A stretch of 9,683 nucleotides of DNA from Gammaproteobacteria bacterium RIFCSPHIGHO2_12_FULL_45_12 (lineage in GTDB: Bacteria; Pseudomonadota; Gammaproteobacteria; DSM-16500). Below, in pieces: positions 1 through 5,027 of this stretch. Every line of letters starts with the position of its first letter. Within the stretch, counting starts at the first letter, position 1. Position numbers and translations under genes: made by a program. A model generated the notes under the pieces. That model was given only the letters and a program-made list of their open reading frames with translations, was not told where the DNA came from and made no database searches. The stretch covers positions 1 to 9,683 of the forward strand of contig MGYH01000017.1 of NCBI GenBank assembly GCA_001801665.1. Direction: 5' to 3'.

Positions 1-949
1 AGATACTGGATAGTTCTTTTTTATGATATTTCTTTGCATTCATAAATGTTGTAACATAAACATTTCCTGCCACCTTGAATTCTCTGATTTTAATCTTATC
101 TGGGTAAAAATCATATTCATCTTGCGTCATCCATGCAGGTTTATATGGTTTTTCCCAGCTAACAATATGATCATTTTCGCCTAAACGTTCTCCAGATCTA
201 AAATCATAATGTCGCTGACCTTGGCCACGAAATATTCCATCTGCTCCAATTTTAATTAAGTCTGCCATTAGAAAAAAATTGGGAAAATAACGGTCCCCCA
301 ATACAATGTCGTCTTTCACGATGCACGTGAGTATGCTTCTCAACAATGACGATTCGCCGGTGCCTTTTCCTTTATATGCCCCAATTGCATAATCAATCAC
401 CGTGCCAATAGTGAGAGACATCACTACTACGAATCGAGCAATAGGGAACCCAGCACCTTTTTTCTGATTTTTATGTTGAGGAAAAACCTTTTGATTTTCT
501 TTTGTATCTGACATTTTTGCCGTACTGCCATCAAAAACCTTTAAATCTCGGCCAAATGGTCTCCATTGTACTGGCGTATTTTTCGACGCTTTACTACCTG
601 TTTCTTTTACCAACTCACGAACCGCTTCTTCTGGTAGTCGTTTCCGCGCTTTACAATAAGGGCCTGTGTTTGTGCTAAGCGGCTTTTTCTTTGCGCTTAA
701 TTGCTCTACAGCAACACCGGCTACAGCTTTTCTGCACGATTTATCCGTGTTTAAAACCTGTTTGATGAATAAAAATACGGTTTTAATCGGTGTGTACATG
801 CGATCTCGAAATTCACGACATTCACTGAGGATGCTTTGGTAGCGTTCTGCATCCAAGATTTTTGTGAGGGAAATATCACAATTTTCGGCAAGTAAGTGTT
901 GTTTTTGATTTTCAATTTGCGCTACCGTGCGTTTTTTATTAGAATCCAT
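1..949 (-). CDS. IS4-family DDE transposase, 5' part (runs off the left edge)
   Basis: The frame is open for 316 codons from ATG 949 down to the window edge, so the C-terminus is missing. It matches IS4-family DDE transposases, which cut and paste the insertion sequence. The first catalytic Asp is visible in the 'FDGST' motif (D140), followed by a 'SDTKENQKVFPQ' stretch and a hydrophobic 'GFPIARFVVVMSLTIG' segment. The second Asp lies in 'LGDRYF' (D219). The third catalytic residue, Glu in the Y-x2-R-x3-E region, would lie beyond residue 316, outside the window. The start is supported by an AAAGGAA ribosome-binding site about 8 bases upstream. No internal stop or frameshift is seen, so the visible part looks intact. 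The outer inverted repeat could not be assigned because the other end is not in view. Confidence 0.88.
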   Translation of the reverse strand, partial: MDSNKKRTVAQIENQKQHLLAENCDISLTKILDAERYQSILSECREFRDRMYTPIKTVFLFIKQVLNTDKSCRKAVAGVAVEQLSAKKKPLSTNTGPYCKARKRLPEEAVRELVKETGSKASKNTPVQWRPFGRDLKVFDGSTAKMSDTKENQKVFPQHKNQKKGAGFPIARFVVVMSLTIGTVIDYAIGAYKGKGTGESSLLRSILTCIVKDDIVLGDRYFPNFFLMADLIKIGADGIFRGQGQRHYDFRSGERLGENDHIVSWEKPYKPAWMTQDEYDFYPDKIKIREFKVAGNVYVTTFMNAKKYHKKELSSI

Positions 950-1019
950 CTATCAGTTTCCTTTTCTACTTGATCCATTTTTTTGACGAAACGAATCATA
1001 TAGAATTTGGGAACTGATT

Positions 1020-1943
1020 TCAATTTAAATCATGTAGGTACGCTGCATGCTGCTTCTTAAGGTAGTGCCATTGAAGATCGGGTTGATTTCTAGGGTTAAA
1101 ATTCGCATATGTTTCTCCTGTTTTTGCATTGATTGCCAACATCGCACCAAGTCCACTAAAGCTGGGCTCCATTACAGCACATGATTTAATTTCCACATCA
1201 TCACGCTTTCTTAATTGATCAAGGACCTCAATGACTTTATTTCTGCTAGAACTATCGCCACCACGTAAATGTATTTGCAATTTCGATTGAGTATCATCTC
1301 TTGCAATATCAATATACTTGGAAAGAGAAGACACATTTGTAAGTGCATCAATATGTGCTATCCCAGCAGTTAATGTTTCAGGATTATAAAACGCAACAAT
1401 TATGCAAGGTCCTGCGCCCCATGTTCCAACAATATATTGTTGGCTATCAGCATTAGTTATAGCGACTTCTTTTTGAGAAACACCTTTTGCATTCTCAGCT
1501 TTAAACTGACCAGCATGATGACTATGACTTTGCCCTACAGCGTTGGCAGTTTTAATCACCATATCATTTTCTTGATTTATTTTTTGTTCTCTTTCAAATT
1601 GCTTTAGATCACTGCTAGAGACTTCTGGCGGTTCTAGTGTTGTGCCATTTAGGCTTTGTTTAAGCTGTGCTGATAAATCAGAAGGTAATCGACTTATGAT
1701 TATTGCCAACTGACTTGGAGAATAATCTGTCTCAAGAGAGGTGAATCCTTTTTCTGTTTTCCCATCAAATTTAAATACAGCAGAATGTTTAGAGTCTGCA
1801 TCATTAATAATATATTCAGATGTTACCATACCACCTAGAAAACTTTCATAAGGTCCACGATATCGATATTCTGGTAATTGTTTGGCTATTTTCTCCACAT
1901 TAATGTTAAGTGGTTGACTGAATATTATTTTTGTTGAAGGCAT
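1020..1943 (-). CDS. NTAN1/CheD-like amidohydrolase domain protein
   Basis: The product has about 307 residues. Its C-terminal half resembles eukaryotic protein N-terminal asparagine amidohydrolase (NTAN1), which deamidates N-terminal Asn to Asp, a relative of CheD/CNF1-type deamidases. Numbering from the upstream TTG at 1955, a 'GTWGAGPCIIVAFYN' segment places Cys184 where NTAN1 has its catalytic Cys (TTCHIVV). 'GIAHIDA' gives His201 against NTAN1 'LTHCDG'. 'LQIHLRGGD' (227-234) matches 'LEVHLVGG', and 'AMLAINAKTGETYANFNPR' matches 'YGIAVNIKTAEIYRASF'. Residues 1-130 are not recognised. No signal peptide or membrane segment is seen. Start choice: TTG 1955, ATG 1949 and ATG 1943 are all in frame; a GGAG six bases before ATG 1943 favours that one. 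The gene stands alone between a transposase and an ankyrin pseudogene. The family assignment is by eye; the substrate is unknown. Confidence 0.62.
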   Translation of the reverse strand: MPSTKIIFSQPLNINVEKIAKQLPEYRYRGPYESFLGGMVTSEYIINDADSKHSAVFKFDGKTEKGFTSLETDYSPSQLAIIISRLPSDLSAQLKQSLNGTTLEPPEVSSSDLKQFEREQKINQENDMVIKTANAVGQSHSHHAGQFKAENAKGVSQKEVAITNADSQQYIVGTWGAGPCIIVAFYNPETLTAGIAHIDALTNVSSLSKYIDIARDDTQSKLQIHLRGGDSSSRNKVIEVLDQLRKRDDVEIKSCAVMEPSFSGLGAMLAINAKTGETYANFNPRNQPDLQWHYLKKQHAAYLHDLN

Positions 1944-2408
1944 TGGCATCTCCAAGGCAATCTCTTTTAATAATTATAACATATCTGTAAAATAGTTGTT
2001 GATTTATTTGTCTAGAGCACCTTATCATCCAGTTTGACGGCTTTCTTTGGTATGAGACAATTAAACAAGGATGAAAGCACTAATTCTGTTTTTTCACTAA
2101 ATTTGCCATTTACGCCGTTAGGAAACGTCTCTGCCGTGAAGACATCAATCAATGATTGTACATAACTGACGTACTCCCGTGGGACGACCATTTTATCTTG
2201 AGGGTTCCAGGCAGCAAGCACAGCTGCTTTAGCTTGTGCTACTTCATCTTTATTTTCTTGTTCTAACTGATCCAGATAAGGCATCATGATTTTGAGCATT
2301 TCTATTTGTTTATGCTTGGCTGCCATCTTTAAGGCACTTTCAGCGTAAAACGTTTGCCAGGTTAGTTGGCTTTCAATCACAAGGTTGGTAGGTGGGTCAA
2401 TTAATAGT

Positions 2409-2417
2409 AATTCTGGG
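2409..2417. repeat. Target site duplication of MITE 1 copy A (left)
   Basis: AATTCTGGG directly abuts the element and is repeated exactly at 2563-2571 on its other side. Deleting one copy together with the element restores the ankyrin-like reading frame, which confirms the boundaries to the base. Confidence 0.9.
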
Positions 2418-2562
2418 CAGCGATTCCCGCTGAACATTTCGCGATGGGGGATTCCAAAGGGGGAGATCGCGGTTCTCCCCCTTTTGGTGCAAGCAAAAGC
2501 GTGGCTTTTGCGCAGCATAGAAACAAGGAAGCCATTCCCGCGTTCTTTAGCGGGAATGGCTG
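2418..2562. mobile_element. MITE family 1, copy A (145 bp, 9-bp target duplication)
   Basis: A non-coding element bounded by 14-base terminal inverted repeats, CAGCGATTCCCGCT and CAGCCATTCCCGCT (13/14). It is flanked by a perfect 9-base direct repeat, AATTCTGGG, at 2409-2417 and 2563-2571. It is about 96% identical (five substitutions, one indel) to the inverted copy at 8818-8961. Internally it is a chain of hairpins: 2454-2487 (CCAAAGGGGGAGA paired with TCTCCCCCTTTTGG), 2493-2511 (GCAAAAGC-gtg-GCTTTTGC) and 2534-2557 (ATTCCCGC...GCGGGAAT). No transposase lies inside; one must act in trans. A 9-bp duplication is known for some IS families such as IS50, but the parent is not identified. Confidence 0.9.
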
Positions 2563-2974
2563 AATTCTGGGTTTGCATCTAACATGGCTTTGACAGTAAC
2601 CTTGTCATCATCCACAACCGCTTGCAGAAACGCTGGCATGACTTTTTCAGTCATCAGATAATCGATGAGCAGTAATAAATGATGCCTATCCTCATCAGAA
2701 GCATCATCCGCTATTTTTATATTCGAGGCGCCACGTTCTAAGATCTGAACCAGAAGTTCTTTTTCCGCATTTTGATATTTGTTATCAAGATCGCTGAAAA
2801 ACGGATGAATAATTTCATAAACGACTTCATTAGATGCCCCAAGAGGGGCGGCAGGTTTTGGCATGCAGAACAAACCAAATCCTTCCAGTGCCTTAAACAT
2901 ACATGGGATTACGTTTCCTCTGCTACCAGCCATGCTCACCTCGGTTTGAAATTTTTTAATTAAACCTATTAACT

Positions 2975-3062
2975 GTGTCATTCCCGCGCAGGCGGGAACC
3001 TATTTCTAATTTTACTTCTGTCGCCTATTCAAAATTGGTTCCCGCCTGCGCGGGAATGACAC
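2975..3062. repeat. Paired dRS3-like palindromes forming a perfect 26-bp inverted repeat
   Basis: The arm at 2975-3000 (GTGTCATTCCCGCGCAGGCG plus GGAACC) is the exact reverse complement of 3037-3062, with a 36-base AT-rich spacer. Each arm is itself a palindrome, TTCCCGC-gcag-GCGGGAA. The arms resemble the short ATTCCC-N8-GGGAAT dRS3-type repeats known from Neisseria and seen widely in gammaproteobacteria. The structure starts 42 bases upstream of the ankyrin-like gene start and would lie in its leader if the promoter at 3161-3191 is used. It could fold into a long hairpin. Whether the pair is mobile is not visible; no clear target duplication was found. Confidence 0.85.
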
Positions 3063-3122
3063 TTCAAGCGGGAATGACACTTCAAGCGGGAATGACACTT
3101 CAAGCGGAAATGACACTTCAAT
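3051..3122. repeat. Four tandem copies of an 18-bp unit
   Basis: The unit CGGGAATGACACTTCAAG occurs at 3051-3068, 3069-3086 and 3087-3104 without change, then once more at 3105-3122 with two changes. The first unit begins inside the right arm of the adjacent inverted repeat, so the array seems to have grown from the end of that palindrome. Eighteen bases is a multiple of three, but no coding frame is supported here. There are no spacers, so this is not a CRISPR array. Confidence 0.88.
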
Positions 3123-3160
3123 AGGTGTTAGGGTAATGGCAACCCTATGATCATTCAGCG

Positions 3161-3191
3161 ATTATATAGCTGTTCTTTGGGAGCGAAGCAA
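3161..3191 (-). promoter_or_regulatory. Candidate sigma-70 promoter for the ankyrin-like gene
   Basis: Read on the minus strand there is TTGCTT (3191-3186), then TATATAAT (3168-3161). Spacing is 17 bases to TATATA or 19 to TATAAT. If used, the transcript would cross the tandem 18-bp units and the inverted repeat before reaching ATG 2933, a leader of roughly 220 bases. Assigned by eye from consensus. Confidence 0.35.
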
Positions 3192-3295
3192 CCGTCTTAA
3201 AAAATGGGAGAATCCGTTTGTACTGAGTAGCCTAGCGTTTAGTAATACAAATATAACGTTACCTCCATTTCGATTCAGCCCTGTCTTGTCAATGT

Positions 3296-3301
3296 TATAA
3301 T
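3296..3301 (+). promoter_or_regulatory. -10 box of a likely promoter for the small secreted protein
   Basis: An exact TATAAT lies 72 bases before ATG 3373. No good -35 hexamer is present at 16-18 bases; TTCAGC at 3274-3279 is the nearest. An activator may be needed, or the match may be chance in AT-rich DNA. Confidence 0.35.
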
Positions 3302-3372
3302 GGATTCGTGAAGACCCTAAAAAGATGGGCAACGAGCCCCACTAGGTACCACACGACAGAAGGAGCACTCCT

Positions 3373-3579
3373 ATGAAATCAAGCATCGTGTTTAGCATTG
3401 CCTGTCTTGGGCTATTACTTGGCAGCAGTGCCTTTGCTTACTCCATGGAATTTGAAGCAGAACGAAATTCTGAAAATTTTTGTAGTGAATGCCAATGTAC
3501 GGCCAGAGGCTATTACTATAACGACTGCCTCACCAAGCGAGAATATTGCAAATCATTTGGCAATATTGGCCTGAGATAA
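3373..3579 (+). CDS. Small secreted cysteine-rich protein (hypothetical)
   Basis: A 68-residue product, not recognised as a known family. Residues 1-22 form a clear Sec signal peptide: MKSS, then the hydrophobic 'IVFSIACLGLLLGSS', then the cleavage motif AFA before Tyr23. The mature part would be about 46 residues with five cysteines (37, 40, 42, 52, 59) in a C-x2-C-x-C cluster plus two, suggesting disulfide bonding in the periplasm or outside the cell, or metal binding. AGGAG seven bases upstream supports ATG 3373, and a TATAAT lies 72 bases before the start. The stop codon ends one base from the stop of the convergent DolP-like gene, so no room exists for a terminator between them. The function is unknown. 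Confidence 0.72.
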   Translation: MKSSIVFSIACLGLLLGSSAFAYSMEFEAERNSENFCSECQCTARGYYYNDCLTKREYCKSFGNIGLR

Positions 3580-3580
3580 C

Positions 3581-4180
3581 TTACGCTTTTGTAATGTGAA
3601 TATAGGAGAACAACTTCACGACTGTCTCGACACCGGATGTCGTACGCGCCACTTCAATGGCGGCAGTCGCTTGCTCAGGGGGCAGCGTGCCCATCAAAAA
3701 AACCGTGCCATTTTCAGTGACCACTTTCACCTGAGTGGCATCGACTATGCTTGATGCAATCAGCCTCGATTTGACCTTGGTGGTGATCCAGGCATCACTT
3801 ATGCGCGTCAAGGCAGAAGAAGGGCTAGCAATGCTCACCAAATTATACACACGGCGCACATCCGGAATCCGCTTCACCATTTTTTCCGCTTGCGCACGCT
3901 GCCAAGGCTCAGGTGCTTCACCCGCCAACAAAACCTCGCCATTCAAAGTCGCAATGGCAATATTGGTGTCTTTAAACCGCTTATCTTCCAGGTTGATCGT
4001 ATTGTAAGCCTGCAGCGTAATATATTGATCCTTGAAACTCTTTTGCAGACTATGATGATTGTAAACCGCTTGCGCGCCCGTCACCGCCATGTTGGCACAA
4101 CCCTGCAATCCAATGAGTGTAACCCACATCATCGCTAGAAAACAAAAACGCTGATACAATTTATAATTTGTCAAAACCAA
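3581..4180 (-). CDS. dolP: DolP (YraP)-like dual BON-domain outer-membrane lipoprotein
   Basis: The product has 199 residues, close to E. coli DolP (191). DolP is an outer-membrane lipoprotein that binds anionic phospholipid, localises to the division site and supports envelope integrity and BAM function. Residues 9-27 form a lipoprotein signal with lipobox LQGC (Cys28); the +2 residue is Ala, so outer-membrane sorting is expected. BON1 spans about 50-117 ('NGEVLLAGEAP...VYNLVSI') and BON2 about 128-196. 'DAWITTKVKSRLIASSIVDATQVKVVTENGTVFLMG' is nearly the E. coli sequence. The start appears to be TTG 4180, eight bases after GGGG and overlapping the end of the upstream OMP gene by 10 bases, so translational coupling is likely. 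TTG 4174 is an alternative. The next in-frame ATG (4132) would cut into the signal peptide and lacks a ribosome-binding site. Confidence 0.88.
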   Translation of the reverse strand: MVLTNYKLYQRFCFLAMMWVTLIGLQGCANMAVTGAQAVYNHHSLQKSFKDQYITLQAYNTINLEDKRFKDTNIAIATLNGEVLLAGEAPEPWQRAQAEKMVKRIPDVRRVYNLVSIASPSSALTRISDAWITTKVKSRLIASSIVDATQVKVVTENGTVFLMGTLPPEQATAAIEVARTTSGVETVVKLFSYIHITKA

Positions 4181-4704
4181 TAGTTAAGCCCCAAAACATA
4201 TTGAAAAGCAGCCGGACTACCCACGTTTGCAAATGAAGCATAAGAAACATAGTCCACCTCACCACGCACGCTCCAGTTCTCCGCAAATTTTGTTTCAAGC
4301 CCCAAACCACGCTGAAAACCGGAATGAGTGGCATTTAAATTTGCGCTGGAAAAATGAGAAAATAACACGCCTAATCTGACATACCCCATTAAATATTCAT
4401 CAAGCGCAAGGCCTGGCACCAAACTGATCCCATAACTATAAGACGTTTTCAGACCAGCATAGCTATTGGGATGATTGTTAATTGGAATTGACGTTGTGCC
4501 AGCCTCCATTTCCGCGCCTAAAAAAAAAGCCTCGCGAACAAAGCCGCCATAACCCAGCATTAACCTTGGCATAAACCCTTGATAAGAGGCACCATTTACT
4601 GACAATGACTCAAATGACAGAAGCGGACCCGCATAAAATCCCGCATAGGCACTCGTGGCTCCGCTCATCAACAAGACTAATGCAACCCAGACATTCTTAA
4701 CCAC
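4171..4704 (-). CDS. Outer-membrane beta-barrel protein, OmpA/porin-like
   Basis: A 177-residue protein with a Sec signal peptide (residues 1-21, cleavage after AYA, before Gly22). The mature part alternates polar and aromatic residues, with repeated Gly/Tyr/Phe segments ('FYAGPLLSFESL', 'PRLMLGYGGF', 'GYVRLGVLFSHF', 'RGEVDYVSYASF'). It ends in 'QYVLGLNYWF', with a terminal aromatic typical of BAM substrates. The size suits a small barrel of about eight strands. The start is GTG 4704, six bases after AAGGAA. It is the first gene of a two-gene unit with the DolP-like lipoprotein, which overlaps its stop. Pairing a barrel with a BAM-linked lipoprotein suggests a shared envelope role (inference). 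The specific function is not recognised. Confidence 0.75.
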   Translation of the reverse strand: MVKNVWVALVLLMSGATSAYAGFYAGPLLSFESLSVNGASYQGFMPRLMLGYGGFVREAFFLGAEMEAGTTSIPINNHPNSYAGLKTSYSYGISLVPGLALDEYLMGYVRLGVLFSHFSSANLNATHSGFQRGLGLETKFAENWSVRGEVDYVSYASFANVGSPAAFQYVLGLNYWF

Positions 4705-4869
4705 GCCAATTCCTTTTGTTCCACTTTAAAAACAATACTGCAATACTAATGTTTAACTTGCAAGCCAGCCAGCTTATCATATTGATCATTTATAAAATTT
4801 TTCCCGGTTTGCCCGCCCTGGCCCACGCTATTAACTTCCCTCGTTCAGTGCTATGCTAATGAATATATA
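4705..4869. other. Intergenic region upstream of the OMP-dolP unit
   Basis: It must hold the minus-strand promoter of the envelope operon. TTGCAA is present on the minus strand at 4770-4765, but no convincing -10 stands at the right distance. A TATAAA-type sequence also lies near 4790-4795. No coding frame or RNA gene is supported. Confidence 0.35.
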
Positions 4870-5005
4870 GTAGGTAACTTGGCATAGGTTACAAAGATGA
4901 GCTGTCATTCTGAGCGAAGCGAAGAATCTCCTAAAAAATACGAGATCCTTCGTCGCAAAAAACGCTCCTCTGGATGACAGTTGTCACCTAAACTAGGTTA
5001 CCTAC
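4870..5005. mobile_element. MITE family 2, copy 1 (136 bp, TA target duplication)
   Basis: The ends read GTAGGTAAC...GTTACCTAC, and the inverted match extends to about 20 of 25 bases (GTAGGTAACTTGGCATAGGT against GTAGGTAACCTAGTTTAGGT). TA flanks both sides (4868-4869 and 5006-5007), as for IS630/Tc1-mariner-type elements. It is about 87% identical and equal in length to the copy at 9049-9184. The core holds a hairpin between CTGTCAT and ATGACAG, with the CATTCTGAGCGAAGCGAAGA motif found in dispersed repeats of many bacteria. It ends 22 bases before the start codon of the diguanylate cyclase gene. Near its right end, TTGTCA (4981-4986) stands 16 bases before TACTAC, a weak outward promoter. 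Confidence 0.87.
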
Positions 5006-5027
5006 TACAAGCAAAGGACGCTGGCAT

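Larger units (their letters stand above)
2012..2933 (-). pseudogene. Ankyrin-like protein gene interrupted by a MITE
   Basis: One gene is split by a 145-bp insert plus a 9-bp duplication (154 bp, so also a frameshift). Taking the insert out gives a single 255-codon frame whose join reads 'MLDANPE-LLLIDPP'. The joined region, about residues 100-170 ('PAFLQAVVDDDKVTVKAMLDANPE...ESALKMAAKHKQIEMLKIMMPYLDQL'), has the helix-turn-helix spacing of degenerate ankyrin repeats as in Legionella/Coxiella proteins. As it stands, translation ends at a TAA inside the element after 128 residues. Downstream, an open frame from ATG 2578 crosses the element and re-enters the original frame, but it has no evident ribosome-binding site. 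The start is ATG 2933, preceded by GAGG five bases upstream. An in-frame ATG at 2981 lies inside the neighbouring repeat and is less likely. Ankyrin proteins in this group are often host-directed; a role here is inference. Confidence 0.8.
3123..3372. other. Intergenic region between the divergent ankyrin-like and Cys-rich genes
   Basis: No coding frame is supported. Near its left end TAGGGT-aatggca-ACCCTA can form a short hairpin (about 3127-3147). A plus-strand TATAAT at 3296-3301 is a good -10 for the small gene at 3373, but the -35 region about 17 bases before it is poor. The two genes are divergent, so the region probably carries both promoters. Confidence 0.5.

Noticed and set aside
950..1019. 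Right terminal inverted repeat of the IS4-family element
   Set aside because: The left end is outside the window, so no inverted match can be tested. The MITE family 1 terminus CAGC(G/C)ATTCCCGCT is not present here, so this transposase cannot be named as its parent.
2012..2578. A 188-codon minus-strand frame starting inside the disrupted region, considered as a separate gene
   Set aside because: Its first 50 or so codons read through the MITE out of any known frame and it lacks a ribosome-binding site. The rest is the 3' half of the ankyrin-like gene.
2385..2582. Plus-strand frame across MITE family 1 copy A, and a similar one at 8778-9014 across copy B
   Set aside because: Both come from reading through the palindromic element. 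The element has no conserved coding frame between copies and the flanks differ.
2979..2981. ATG at 2981 as the start of the ankyrin-like gene
   Set aside because: It lies inside the dRS3-like palindrome and has no ribosome-binding site, whereas ATG 2933 has GAGG at good spacing.
3051..3122. 18-bp repeats considered as a CRISPR array
   Set aside because: The units abut directly with no unique spacers, and no cas genes are present.
3123..3372. Possible small RNA or riboswitch in the intergenic region
   Set aside because: Only one short hairpin is visible, with no recognised aptamer pattern and no terminator.
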